From an uncultured Saprospiraceae bacterium (GTDB taxonomy: Bacteria > Bacteroidota > Bacteroidia > Chitinophagales > Saprospiraceae): a DNA stretch of 37,690 nt. The DNA is taken from assembly GCA_937918905.1 (NCBI GenBank), contig CAKZSH010000307.1:1-37690 (forward strand), in the 5' to 3' direction. This document shows positions 16,600 to 25,476 of the stretch, in pieces (within the stretch, counting starts at the first letter, position 1; the number at the start of each line of letters is the position of its first letter). Below the pieces are notes generated by a model. That model had not been told where the DNA came from, made no database searches, and saw only the letters and a program-made list of their open reading frames with translations. Both the position numbers and the translations under genes were made by a program.

Positions 16600-17934
16600 A
16601 TGGTAGAATTTATGGAAATCATCTATTTAGGAGTAGGACTCCTTGTCGGGGCAATTGCCGCTTGGTTTATTGCCAAATACAAATTTACAGGTCGAAGTGG
16701 TAGCCTTCCCTTTGACGAAATTGACGAAAAATATATCCTCAAGGAAGTACATCAATCCCTGCAAAATCAAGCAGATTTAATTCGAGATGATTTATTAGAT
16801 AAAGAGCAAGAACTTCGAAAAATCGGAAGTCAACTTTCGGCTAAAGAAGTGGAAGCCTTGAATCTCAAAGATAAATTGCTCACACAAAAAAATGAGGTCG
16901 AAAATCTTCAACAACGTTTTCAAACTGAATTTGAGAATATTGCAAATAGATTGTTAGAAGAAAAAAGTCAAACTTTTTCTCGACAAAATCAATTGCAATT
17001 GACTCATATTTTAACTCCACTCAAAGATAAAATAAATGAATTCGAAGCAGGGGTCAATTCTAGATTTTTGGAAGAAACTCGTGACCGTATTTCTCTAAAA
17101 AAAGAAATTGAACAACTGCGTGATTTGAATTTGCAATTAAGTCAGGATGCTAATAATTTGGCAACTGCACTCAAGGGAGAATCCAAGACACAAGGAGATT
17201 GGGGAGAATTTCGATTGGAAATGATTTTGGAAAAAGCAGGACTGAAAAAAGATATTCACTATGTGACGCAATCTAGTTTTAAAGATCATAATGGAAAAGA
17301 AAAACGTCCTGATTTCATTATTAATTTACCTGAACAAAAGCACCTCATAATTGATTCAAAAGTCTCATTGACGGCTTACGAAAAGTATTTTACTGCCAAC
17401 AATGAAGAGAAAAAAAATAAACATCTTAAACGTCATATCGATAGTGTTCGGCAACACATCAAAGATTTACATAAAAAAAATTACCAACAACTTTATCAAA
17501 TCAATTCACCTGATTATTTATTGATGTTTATTCCTATCGAACCTGCTTTTGCGTTAGCTGTTCAGCATGACAATAAATTATTTTTAGAGGCTTTGGATAA
17601 AAATATTGTTATCGTAACTACTTCTACCCTATTGGCCACAATGCGAACTGTTTCCTATATTTGGAAGCAAGAAAAACAAAAAAATAGTGTCATCGAAATT
17701 GCTCGACAAAGTGGTTTGCTATATGATAAGTTTGTCAATTTTATTGATGATCTAAAAGGAATTGGTCTTCGCTTGGAAAGCACAAAAAATGCTTACGATG
17801 ATGCCATGAATAAGTTAGTGGATTCCAAAAAATTTGGCGATACTTTAATCGGACGTGCAGAAAGAATTAAGGAACTAGGTGCGAAAACAAATAAGTCTTT
17901 ACCTAAGGAATTATTGGATTTGGTTGATGAGTAA
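16600..17934 (+). CDS. rmuC: DNA recombination protein RmuC homologue
   Basis: 444 aa. One N-terminal membrane anchor (IIYLGVGLLVGAIAAWFIAKY), a long coiled coil (~residues 45-185), then the RmuC domain with its PD-(D/E)XK-like core: GDWGEFRLEMILEKAGL, KRPDFIINLP, HLIIDSKVSL, and later YLLMFIPIEPAF and TTSTLLATMRTVSYIW. RmuC limits recombination at inverted repeats and restricts genome rearrangements in E. coli, though its biochemical activity is not firmly known. It is notable in a window so full of inverted repeats, though the co-location itself proves nothing. An alternative start is the ATG four codons later. A purine-rich GAAGAGGGGG lies 24 bases upstream. Confidence 0.93.
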   Translation: MVEFMEIIYLGVGLLVGAIAAWFIAKYKFTGRSGSLPFDEIDEKYILKEVHQSLQNQADLIRDDLLDKEQELRKIGSQLSAKEVEALNLKDKLLTQKNEVENLQQRFQTEFENIANRLLEEKSQTFSRQNQLQLTHILTPLKDKINEFEAGVNSRFLEETRDRISLKKEIEQLRDLNLQLSQDANNLATALKGESKTQGDWGEFRLEMILEKAGLKKDIHYVTQSSFKDHNGKEKRPDFIINLPEQKHLIIDSKVSLTAYEKYFTANNEEKKNKHLKRHIDSVRQHIKDLHKKNYQQLYQINSPDYLLMFIPIEPAFALAVQHDNKLFLEALDKNIVIVTTSTLLATMRTVSYIWKQEKQKNSVIEIARQSGLLYDKFVNFIDDLKGIGLRLESTKNAYDDAMNKLVDSKKFGDTLIGRAERIKELGAKTNKSLPKELLDLVDE

Positions 17935-17969
17935 TTGAGCTGAAATAATTTTGAATCCTGCGATTTTTT

Positions 17970-18044
17970 AGCCGCAGATTTACGCTGATTTTTCTATAAC
18001 GCGCTTTTCGACAATCATAAAAAAATCAGCGTAAATCTGCGGCT
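17970..18044. repeat. Perfect 24-bp inverted repeat (GCCGCAGATTTACGC word)
   Basis: Bases 17970-17993 match the reverse complement of 18021-18044 exactly; the stem can be extended through the flanking T- and A-runs. T-runs are on the 5' side and A-runs on the 3' side, so no U-tract follows the hairpin on either strand. It separates the convergent rmuC and esterase genes. Confidence 0.93.
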
Positions 18045-18067
18045 GAAAAAAATCACTTAATTCAAAA

Positions 18068-18886
18068 TTATTTCCCCTGCTCAAAAATCCAACTTAAAAA
18101 ATCAGGTTCCGCAAAAGCATTTGTCCAACTATCATGATTCACACCTGGGTAGCTATTGAATTTCACATCGGCACCTGCATCTTGAAGTGCTTTTACCATA
18201 TCCACCGAATGTTGGTGATCCACTACTCCATCATCCTGCCCATGAAAAACCCACCATTTAGTATCTGTCATTTTTGAAGCCGTAGCAGTATCACCACCGC
18301 CACATATCGCAAATGCTGCGGCAAATGTTTTAGGATTTCGATAGACCAATTCGAATGTTCCCATTCCCCCCATTGACAATCCACCTACGTACATTCGATC
18401 CTCGTCGATTTTATAATTGGCTTGTATATCTTTTAAAAACAATTGCAAAGCCATCATCGCTTGAGTAGGTTCGCCATCCTTCGAAAAGGTAAATTGATAA
18501 CCATCATCAACCTGTTCTCCTTTTACATTGCTCCAATAACTTTCACTAGCACACTGAGGAAAAACTACAATTGCAGGATATTTCTCTTGCACTTCTTTTT
18601 CCAAAAACATCTTAGAACCATGCACCAATTGCAATTCATTATCATCGCCCCTTTCTCCTGCACCATGTAAAAATAAAAGCAAGGGATATGATTTTTTTGC
18701 ATTATAATTTTGAGGAAAAAGAATTCGATAAGGCATGTTATACCCATCTTTTTCGTAATTTTTTTTGATAAAAACGCCAGTAGCTTCAGTAAATTTGGGA
18801 GTGCTATCCCCACCACAGGAGCTAAAAAAAAGTAAGCCCATAAGCCAAAGGAAGATATTAATTGAGGAAAAAGCAGATGGTTTCAT
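18068..18886 (-). CDS. Alpha/beta-hydrolase esterase, lipoprotein
   Basis: 272 aa. Signal peptide with lipobox Cys24 (FFSSC-GG). Mature part is an alpha/beta hydrolase of the poly(3-hydroxybutyrate)-depolymerase/feruloyl-esterase-like group: strand PLLLFLHGAGERG (oxyanion loop), nucleophile elbow GLS171MGG, acid loop HGQDD and catalytic His in GVNHDSW. The triad looks complete, so it should be an active periplasmic or surface carboxylesterase. Substrate is unknown; members cut acyl or feruloyl esters of plant polysaccharides as well as short-chain esters. A TACATTTG at 18942-18935 on the minus strand, 49 bases before the start, could be the -7 element, but no TTG is found at the right spacing. 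Confidence 0.88.
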   Translation of the reverse strand: MKPSAFSSINIFLWLMGLLFFSSCGGDSTPKFTEATGVFIKKNYEKDGYNMPYRILFPQNYNAKKSYPLLLFLHGAGERGDDNELQLVHGSKMFLEKEVQEKYPAIVVFPQCASESYWSNVKGEQVDDGYQFTFSKDGEPTQAMMALQLFLKDIQANYKIDEDRMYVGGLSMGGMGTFELVYRNPKTFAAAFAICGGGDTATASKMTDTKWWVFHGQDDGVVDHQHSVDMVKALQDAGADVKFNSYPGVNHDSWTNAFAEPDFLSWIFEQGK

Positions 18887-18978
18887 TGTCTTTTTTGTTT
18901 GTTGATGTATTAAAAATCAATTTGGTACATTTCTCAAATGTATTAAAAAAAGGTAATTATTCGGTATTTCTTCACTCA

Positions 18979-19070
18979 CGAGTCAAGGTCTGACTTCCAA
19001 GTCAGGCTTTGACTAAATGAAAATTTTCAATAAAAGTTAAGGCCTGACTTGGAAGTCAGACCTTGACTCG
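18979..19070. repeat. 35-bp inverted repeat, GAGTCAAGG word family
   Basis: Bases 18979-19013 and 19036-19070 pair at 33 of 35 positions, and each arm is itself palindromic (CTGACTTCCAAGTCAG). This is the second of three loci of the family. It lies between divergently transcribed genes, where a terminator would have no purpose. Confidence 0.92.
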
Positions 19071-19152
19071 TAGATTAAGAAAACTAGATTTATTTATCCA
19101 AATTCTAAGAAAATAGAATCATTTGTCTTTACAACATCCTCTCTTATTTTAA

Positions 19153-19219
19153 AAAATAGTACAAATACTGCATTATACTGTGATTACAAATTAACAAAAA
19201 ATTCTATTTGTACTATTTT
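19153..19219. repeat. 15-bp perfect inverted repeat upstream of the LysM gene
   Basis: AAAATAGTACAAATA (19153-19167) faces TATTTGTACTATTTT (19205-19219) around 37 bases. It lies about 250 bases before the LysM gene in the 578-base divergent gap. The rest of the gap (19220-19464) has no gene I can support. Confidence 0.7.
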
Positions 19220-19464
19220 CATTCATAATTTCTTGCAAAAGAGGGAGTTTTAACCTAATTTTAGGCTTTCAAACTAGTCCTTCCCTTAAAAGCATCTTTC
19301 TGGAACCTCAGTAAAGGTTAAATTAGAATTTCATATTGTAACAATTAACAATGATATTTCCCTAGTGGAGACGCATTTTTATATGTAAAATATGGTCTTT
19401 ATTAATATCGAGACTTTCAAATTCTCGTGTTCACTTATTAATTTTTTAGCTAAAAAACAGTACT

Positions 19465-21633
19465 ATGAAACAAGTAAATGTTTTATTACTTTTCTTCTTG
19501 TTCACCGCTTTTAACTCTTTCGGTACCAGTATTTATATTGACTACAACGCCAGCAAGGATTGTATGGACAGCTATGAGTATGCAAAAGATGGCAATGAAG
19601 AAACACCCTACCTTTTCTTTCACCTTAAAGTAAGCGATAATGAAAAAATTATCCTTGAAGCAGGGGAAGATTACACTCCTCGTCAATATAAACCCGCAGG
19701 GACTGAAGGTTGTGCGGATTTAGAGCGGGATGAAAAATTTGTTGATGATGTAAATAAGGGAACGCTAGAAGTTTTTGTTGTACAAGAACATACCTACGGT
19801 TTCAAAATTTACAAAGTCAAAAAAGCAGAGTATTATTATAACACGAACATTGCTTTTGGTTCGCGTTCTGAAAATTATGCTTTCTCTTATTACTATAACC
19901 AATCAACGTCTGGTAACTTAGCAACTAAAGGATCTACTGCTGATGTATTCTTTAGTGAAAAAGATGACAATGATTGTCTTTCTCGTTACAAGTTCCGTAT
20001 CAAAACTGACCCAAGTAGAAGTGCTATGGCTGATTTGACGATACTTCCAGAGATTGGAATTTTATATAAAAAAGCTGACCCAATGCCTCCTTTAGCTGTA
20101 GGGGAAAAATTAGAATTAAGAAAAATCAATAATTATAGCATAGTAGATTATTTAGGACTTATCTGTAAATTTTATGGAGGCACTCCAAAAGTCAACCCTG
20201 GTGGTTCAACTGCCAGTAATAACAATACTTCTCCAGGAAATACAAGACCTTCTGGTCCTGTTGTAACTCCTGGAAGTACAAGTCCAAGTCCAGGAAGTAC
20301 TCGTCCTTCTACAGGTACAGGTACTACAACTACTGGAAGTGGAAGTGTAAATGTTACTGGAGGCAGCGGAAATGGAAGTGGTACTACTACAGTTTATACT
20401 TCATCTGGAAACTATACTGGAGATTATACTTCTACAGTTTACCCTGGTGCTAATCGTATTTATCTTGACCTTGATAGAGGGAGATATATTGATTCTTATA
20501 CAGGAGAACTTGCTGAAGGTGAATTTGGAGGAAATTTATATCGTAATGGATATATGGTAAATAAAAATAGTGGTGCTGTAGTTTCTACTGGAACGACAAC
20601 AGTAAGTACAGGAACGACAACGACTTCTGTACCGTCATCTACGACAACAACAACTACCCCTGCTCCTTCGGCAGATAGAGGATGTTTGGAAGCTTCTACT
20701 TCTGATACTCATATTGTCCAGAAAAAAGAAACGCTTTACAGTATTGCTCGATCTTATGGATTGAATATTAAAGACATCAAAAGATGGAATAATATTTCTG
20801 CCAATAATCGAATTTATCCTTGTATGAGATTGGCAATTGTAGCACCTGTTGCAACGCCTTCAAAAGGAGGAAATGTAAATTGTTTAGAACAACCTACTTA
20901 CAATACTCATATTGTACAAAAAGGTGAAACACTTTATAGTATTGCTGCTACTTATGGCGTAACGGTTAATCAAATTAAAGCATGGAATGGTTTAAGAAGA
21001 AATGCAATTTATCCATGTACTCGAGTTATGATTCAGCCACCATCTGATTATCAAATTATTCGTCAGCCAGCACCACAACCTACAACTTACTATATTCAAC
21101 CTCAAGCAGTACCTGCAACTGTAGTGCCTGCTAACACTCCTACTTCCTACGGATATGTTGGAGAAAAAGGAGGACGATACCATACTGTAGCTAAGAATGA
21201 GACTTTATTTAGAATCTCTGGATTGTATGGAGTAAGAGTTGCTGATTTGAAAAGAATCAATAATTTATCATCTGATATGATTTTGCCAGGTCAAGTTTTA
21301 TTGATTTCAGCAGTAGCTGCAACACCAGTTTCAACTCCACAAACTGTTGTTCCTGCTGGTGCAATTCCTACTCAATATGTTTATATCAATCCTGCTTTAG
21401 CGGGTTCTAGAGCACCTGCAACAGCTGCTCAACCAATTGTAACAAGTAAAGGAAGTGATGCAATTGAAGTAAATATTGATGGAACACAAAGATTAATTCA
21501 CATTGTACAAGATGAAGATACTTTAGTAAGTATTGCACAAAGATATCAAACTACCGTGGCTCGATTAAGAGCACTCAATGATATGGACCGAAACGAAGTT
21601 ATCGTTCCTTTCCAAAGGTTGTATGTACGGTAA
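19465..21633 (+). CDS. Secreted protein with four LysM domains
   Basis: 722 aa. Signal peptide (KQVNVLLLFFLFTAFNSFG). Residues ~20-240 form a domain of unknown type with paired Cys. Residues ~245-410 are Ser/Thr/Gly/Pro low-complexity, probably an extended linker. Four LysM modules follow near residues 415, 481, 571 and 678, each starting H(I/T)V...(E/D)TL..I and closing with ..(Y/L)P or a similar turn. LysM binds N-acetylglucosamine in peptidoglycan or chitin-like glycans. No catalytic domain is visible, so it is probably a wall-binding scaffold or adhesin rather than a hydrolase. A strong terminator follows. Confidence 0.9.
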   Translation: MKQVNVLLLFFLFTAFNSFGTSIYIDYNASKDCMDSYEYAKDGNEETPYLFFHLKVSDNEKIILEAGEDYTPRQYKPAGTEGCADLERDEKFVDDVNKGTLEVFVVQEHTYGFKIYKVKKAEYYYNTNIAFGSRSENYAFSYYYNQSTSGNLATKGSTADVFFSEKDDNDCLSRYKFRIKTDPSRSAMADLTILPEIGILYKKADPMPPLAVGEKLELRKINNYSIVDYLGLICKFYGGTPKVNPGGSTASNNNTSPGNTRPSGPVVTPGSTSPSPGSTRPSTGTGTTTTGSGSVNVTGGSGNGSGTTTVYTSSGNYTGDYTSTVYPGANRIYLDLDRGRYIDSYTGELAEGEFGGNLYRNGYMVNKNSGAVVSTGTTTVSTGTTTTSVPSSTTTTTTPAPSADRGCLEASTSDTHIVQKKETLYSIARSYGLNIKDIKRWNNISANNRIYPCMRLAIVAPVATPSKGGNVNCLEQPTYNTHIVQKGETLYSIAATYGVTVNQIKAWNGLRRNAIYPCTRVMIQPPSDYQIIRQPAPQPTTYYIQPQAVPATVVPANTPTSYGYVGEKGGRYHTVAKNETLFRISGLYGVRVADLKRINNLSSDMILPGQVLLISAVAATPVSTPQTVVPAGAIPTQYVYINPALAGSRAPATAAQPIVTSKGSDAIEVNIDGTQRLIHIVQDEDTLVSIAQRYQTTVARLRALNDMDRNEVIVPFQRLYVR

Positions 21634-21655
21634 CCAATGATTGATGAGTTTTGAT

Positions 21656-21694
21656 AAAGGCTACTAACTGTTAAAGTTGGTAGCCTTTTTTTTT
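21656..21694 (+). terminator. Intrinsic terminator of the LysM gene
   Basis: A 14-base stem (AAAGGCTACTAACT against AGTTGGTAGCCTTT, one G-T pair) with a 5-base loop, followed by a run of T to 21694. It begins 23 bases after the stop. Confidence 0.92.
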
Positions 21695-22194
21695 GTAAAA
21701 AATGAAAAAAATCAAAATCAAATTTTCAACAATGATCTCATTTCAAAGAAATGGAAAAAAAGCTAGACGGAAATAAAACTGATCCAATTATTGCAAGGAC
21801 ATCGATCAAATCTTAGGAAGAAAAGATTCCTAACTTCAAAAATTAAATGAACATATTAAAAAATTGGATTGATTTTAGCAGGCTAAAGTTGTTAAATCCT
21901 CCTCAAGTTTCAACAAACCAACACTTTTTACTCTCACTCGCAAAACTTATGGACAATATAATTGACTGATTATCAACATTTTAAATGTATGATTCCGTTG
22001 ATTAGTAGATAAGTATATTACTTAGTTTTTCATTTGTAAGTAATTAAGGATAGAAATATGATTTTCCATATTTCAAAGTAATGTACTTACGTAATTGGTT
22101 TTACAACATTCTTATGATGTTTTCATCTGTAAGAAGTTTTATAATATTTCCCCCGAACGAATTTTTTCACATTACCTAACATCAATTTAAAATC
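21695..22194. other. Gap upstream of the charged-helix gene
   Basis: About 500 AT-rich bases with no supported gene. A small hairpin GAAATATG/CATATTTC at 22053-22074 sits inside a wider GTAAGTA/TACTTAC pair, 120 bases before the next start; it could be an operator or leader element. Confidence 0.4.
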
Positions 22195-23967
22195 ATGACT
22201 TATTTTATCAAACCTATGCTTGTTTGTATCATGATGTTTCCAATTTTACTTTTTGGGCAAACTACTACCAAGAAACTAAGTCTTGCGGAAGCACAACGAC
22301 TAGCTTACATCAAAGCACAAAAAGCAAGAGGGGCAACACCTACAGAACTTAAAGATGTTCAAGCAGTTATGCCTAAGAAAAAGACTAAAAAGACTAGGCG
22401 AAAGTCTTCGACCAAAGTGGCGACAAAAACAACGGTTAAAAAAACGGTGAGCGAACCAACTCCAACTCCTCAACCTGAACAGTCGTGGGTTCAGGAATCT
22501 ACGCCTACTCAAGTGGTAGAAGCTCCACCTGTACAAGCCGCTACCAGAGTTCAAAATAATACTTACCAACAAAAGGTAGTAGAAGTAGAGGAAGAGGAAA
22601 TTTTTGAACCTGAAGAAATAGTAGAAACATCACCAGCATCAGTAAATATTTCTATTGAAGAAAAAGCAACTTCTATTGTACCTGCTCCTTCTTATCAGAC
22701 GAATACAACGACAAAAATTGTAGAACCTACAACTAATTATAGACCGAGTAATGTGCAAAGAGTTTCTGAACAGTCACCAGAAGAAATTGCTGCTGCTGCT
22801 TCAAAATCTCAAGCTCAATTATCTGCTTTGGAACAACTAAGAATGGAACAAGAAGCACGATTAAAAGACCTTGAAACGGCTCGTAGAAATGAAGAAAACC
22901 GACAACGTGCTGTTGCAGTTGAAGCTCAACGAATGGAACAATTAGAGAGACGTAGACAAACAGAGGCAGCTCGACTTGCTGAGTTGGAAAGAAAAAGACA
23001 ACAAGAAAAAACTCGATATACAGTTAGAAAAAAGGAAAAGGAAACTAAGGAAATGTTGGAAAGAGAAAGAGATATTGAGGAAACAAAATTGATCGAAATA
23101 GAAAGACAACGAAAAGAAGAGGAAGCTCAACTTAAAGCTATTGCAGAAGAAGAAGTAAGAATAACTGAATTAGAAAAACAGCGACAAGCAGAAGAAGCAA
23201 AACTCGCTGAAATAAAACGAACTCAAGAAGAAGAGGCTCTTCGAATCAAATTGGATAGAGAACGTAAAACGAAGGAAGCAGAACTTAAAAAATTAGATGA
23301 TTTAAGAATTGCAGAGGAGGCTCGTTTGAAAACTATTGAAGCAGAAAAATTACGTTTAGCTGAATTAGCTCGTCAAAAAGCAGAGAAAGAAGGCCAATTA
23401 CAAGCATTACAATTAGCTCAAGAATCGGAAGAAAAATATCGAAATGAATTGGAGGTGGAAAGAGCACGATTGACTGAAATCCAGCAAATACGAATTGAAC
23501 AGGAAGCTCAAATTAAAGAGTTGGAAAGACAACGATTATTAGAAGAGGCGCGTCAAAAATCAGTTTACCAAGAGCAACTACAATTAGAAGAATTGGAGGA
23601 AAGAAGAAAGGTTGAAGAAGCTCGATTGGAAGAATTGAAACGTGCTGGTGAGGAACAATTAGAACGACAAAAAGAATTGGCAAAAGAGAAAGCACGTCAA
23701 GCTAAAAAGGAGAGAGAGCGTAAAGAAATGGAAGCAAAACAGCGAGAAGAACAAAAAGTTTTGATGGCTGAAAGAGAAATGGAAATGAAGCGTTTGGAAA
23801 ACTTAGAACGTGCTACTCAGGCTGAAAAAGAAAGAATGGCTGAATTAAAACGTTTGAAAAAAGAAGAAAAAGCGAGACGTAAAAAGATTAAAAAAGAAGC
23901 TGCTCGTTTGAAAAAATTAGAAAAGAAACGTAAAAAGGAAGAAGCTAAAATGATGAAGCAAGATTAA
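22195..23967 (+). CDS. Secreted long charged-helix (coiled-coil or single-alpha-helix) protein
   Basis: 590 aa, no recognised family. Signal peptide TYFIKPMLVCIMMFPILLFG. Residues ~45-75 are Lys/Arg/Thr-rich, ~80-200 Pro/Thr/Gln/Glu-rich and probably disordered, and ~200-588 almost entirely helix-forming Glu, Lys, Arg, Gln, Ala and Leu with recurring units such as RLAELERKRQ, EEARLEELK and AELKRLKKEEKARR. The alternating acid/base pattern suits either a coiled coil or a stable single alpha-helix. Similar proteins are easily mis-annotated as TolA-like or caldesmon-like on composition alone. It has its own terminator and appears monocistronic. Confidence 0.78.
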   Translation: MTYFIKPMLVCIMMFPILLFGQTTTKKLSLAEAQRLAYIKAQKARGATPTELKDVQAVMPKKKTKKTRRKSSTKVATKTTVKKTVSEPTPTPQPEQSWVQESTPTQVVEAPPVQAATRVQNNTYQQKVVEVEEEEIFEPEEIVETSPASVNISIEEKATSIVPAPSYQTNTTTKIVEPTTNYRPSNVQRVSEQSPEEIAAAASKSQAQLSALEQLRMEQEARLKDLETARRNEENRQRAVAVEAQRMEQLERRRQTEAARLAELERKRQQEKTRYTVRKKEKETKEMLERERDIEETKLIEIERQRKEEEAQLKAIAEEEVRITELEKQRQAEEAKLAEIKRTQEEEALRIKLDRERKTKEAELKKLDDLRIAEEARLKTIEAEKLRLAELARQKAEKEGQLQALQLAQESEEKYRNELEVERARLTEIQQIRIEQEAQIKELERQRLLEEARQKSVYQEQLQLEELEERRKVEEARLEELKRAGEEQLERQKELAKEKARQAKKERERKEMEAKQREEQKVLMAEREMEMKRLENLERATQAEKERMAELKRLKKEEKARRKKIKKEAARLKKLEKKRKKEEAKMMKQD

Positions 23968-24003
23968 TTCATTGCTGTTTCTTATTTTTTATAACAAAAC
24001 ATT

Positions 24004-24042
24004 AACGTCGGTTTTTCAATTTGAAAAATCGGCGTTTTTTTT
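24004..24042 (+). terminator. Intrinsic terminator of the charged-helix gene
   Basis: AACGTCGGTTTTTC faces GAAAAATCGGCGTT with two imperfect pairs, loop AATTT, then eight or so T residues. It starts 36 bases after the stop. Confidence 0.88.
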
Positions 24043-24092
24043 ATCTTATCATAGTATCTGATACCTTTATTTTTTTGTAAAAAATCTATCAG

Positions 24093-24226
24093 TATAAGGT
24101 AGTTATTTAGCATTGGGTGTGTACGAGTCAAGGTTTGACTTATAAGAACATCAACATAAGTCAAAGCCTGACTTAAAAAGTCAGACCTTGACTCGTGTAC
24201 ACCCAATGCTGAATAGGTACATTATA
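24093..24226. repeat. Long palindrome, GAGTCAAGG family, between two terminators
   Basis: The arms run inward from 24093 and 24226. The best part is AGCATTGGGTGT.. through ..GAGTCAAGG.TTGACTT, about 32 bases with few mismatches, and a looser stem of 24 bases lies outside it. It is the third locus of this word family. It lies between the plus-strand terminator at 24004-24042 and the minus-strand terminator at 24250-24280. Confidence 0.9.
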
Positions 24227-24249
24227 AGTTAAATTAAAAATAGAAAAGT

Positions 24250-24280
24250 AAAAAAAATGCGCTCCATCTCTGAAGCGCAT
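24250..24280 (-). terminator. Intrinsic terminator of the 238-aa lipoprotein gene
   Basis: On the minus strand ATGCGCT pairs with AGCGCAT (24280-24274 with 24263-24257), followed by eight T. It lies about 135 bases beyond the stop codon. Confidence 0.8.
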
Positions 24281-24358
24281 CAAACAATACGAAAAACTAA
24301 TTTAACGAAAATCGTAAATTCTTTTCTTCGTTTTCAAACTTTATATCTTTGTCACAAG

Positions 24359-24396
24359 GTGACCTGCCTTTACCTGCAGGCAGACTCAAAGTCACC
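24359..24396. repeat. Nested hairpin with CCTGC/GCAGG core
   Basis: GGTGAC (24359-24364) faces GTCACC (24391-24396), with an inner CTGCC/GGCAG stem at 24364-24368 and 24379-24383. GC-rich relative to its surroundings. It lies 18 bases past the lipoprotein stop. Confidence 0.65.
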
Positions 24397-24413
24397 ATAT
24401 GACTTTAACTCAA

Positions 24414-25130
24414 TTAAATATCAATACTGGTATCAAAATGCCACATATCACTATCCAATCCTTTTTCCATCATATACTTCGACCAAAAATTCTCAGCCGT
24501 GCGTATCTTGTTATCATTTTTCTTATCAATCGGATGTATGATATAAACTTCAGTATCTGACAAATCATCAAACTTACAAGAACCATCAAAGTTCTTTTTT
24601 AACGTCTCATAACTTAATTTTCCAGAATGGAAATTTGCTAAGTCTGAGTTTTCCAGCATGTCAGAATAAATAACCATTACTTTTCGATCAGCATTTGAAT
24701 TACTTATTTTATGTACACCTTTACAAAGCGGATTAAAAATATGAGAACTCTTTAATGCTTTTCCTGAGTAAGTATTATTGATGTCGGTGGTCTTTTCTAA
24801 CAAATCCGTTTTGAATTTCTCAATCTCCTTTAATCGAATATATCGATTGCCTTCCATCTTCGATTTTCCTTTTTTCAACTTTACGGTTTTGCTCATACTC
24901 GACCCAACATCATGCAAAGGATAAATTCTAACTTTTCCAAAATTAGCATTGCTCTCCTCCGTAACATTCATCAATTCAAGGTATTTATCTAAATCATGAT
25001 CTACCACATCACTATAATCTTGCCCTTCCGTATAATCCAAATAGATAAATAATTCTGTATTTGTAACTGTCTCATTTTCAACACATCCCGTCAGTAAGAT
25101 TATTGTTATAAGAAATAATAGCTTTTTCAT
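24414..25130 (-). CDS. Lipoprotein of unknown function, possibly VWA-like
   Basis: 238 aa. Signal peptide with lipobox (ILLTGC-VEN). After it comes TELFIYLDYTEGQDY, a strand followed by an Asp-containing turn as in the first part of a von Willebrand A (MIDAS) domain, and later RKVMVIYSDMLENSDLAN, which fits the VWA strand with the second Asp. The MIDAS DxSxS itself is not intact (DYTEG), so metal binding is doubtful. It may be a binding lipoprotein on the periplasmic side. The upstream gene on the same strand encodes a four-helix membrane protein, 346 bases away and separated by several hairpins, so co-transcription is possible but unproven. Confidence 0.7.
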   Translation of the reverse strand: MKKLLFLITIILLTGCVENETVTNTELFIYLDYTEGQDYSDVVDHDLDKYLELMNVTEESNANFGKVRIYPLHDVGSSMSKTVKLKKGKSKMEGNRYIRLKEIEKFKTDLLEKTTDINNTYSGKALKSSHIFNPLCKGVHKISNSNADRKVMVIYSDMLENSDLANFHSGKLSYETLKKNFDGSCKFDDLSDTEVYIIHPIDKKNDNKIRTAENFWSKYMMEKGLDSDMWHFDTSIDI

Positions 25131-25168
25131 TTTTATTTAATTTTAAAATTTTAATTAATTGATTTGCA

Positions 25169-25463
25169 ACGGTGGACGTTAAACGTCAACCGTTTTACGG
25201 TCTTCCCATTCAATTAGAAGTTTCTAAATAACAAGGGCTCAAAAAACCAAGTACAAACTTCGACATTCCTTGTTCCTTAGCGAAGCGTTCGTTATTCGAT
25301 ATTCAAACCAACCTAACCAAAACCCCCTCTCCACCATTCTCGGAACTCACAAAACCTGGGAGGGGTAAGCAATCACAGCTTTGCTCTTTGATTAGTTTGG
25401 ATATCTTATTTTCAAAAGTTAACTTTTGAGTTTTACCCACAAGGTGATTTGAAATCACCTTGT
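25169..25463. repeat. Cluster of four word repeats and hairpins
   Basis: This 346-base gap has no gene. It holds: a hairpin at 25169-25193 (ACGGT.GACGT / ACGTC.ACCGT); a single arm of the CCTTGTTC family at 25259-25307; a C-rich/G-rich stretch at 25320-25368 (CCCCCTCTCC ... GGGAGGGG); the hairpin TCAAAAGTTAACTTTTGA at 25411-25428; and a perfect 13-bp-stem palindrome at 25437-25463 (CACAAGGTGATTT / AAATCACCTTGTG). The last lies 14 bases past the stop of the following minus-strand gene. Confidence 0.8.
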
Positions 25464-25476
25464 GAGTTCTCAAAGA

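Noticed and set aside
15468..18886. proC-rmuC-esterase as an operon
   Set aside because: proC and rmuC are 313 bases apart with hairpins between, and the esterase is on the opposite strand.
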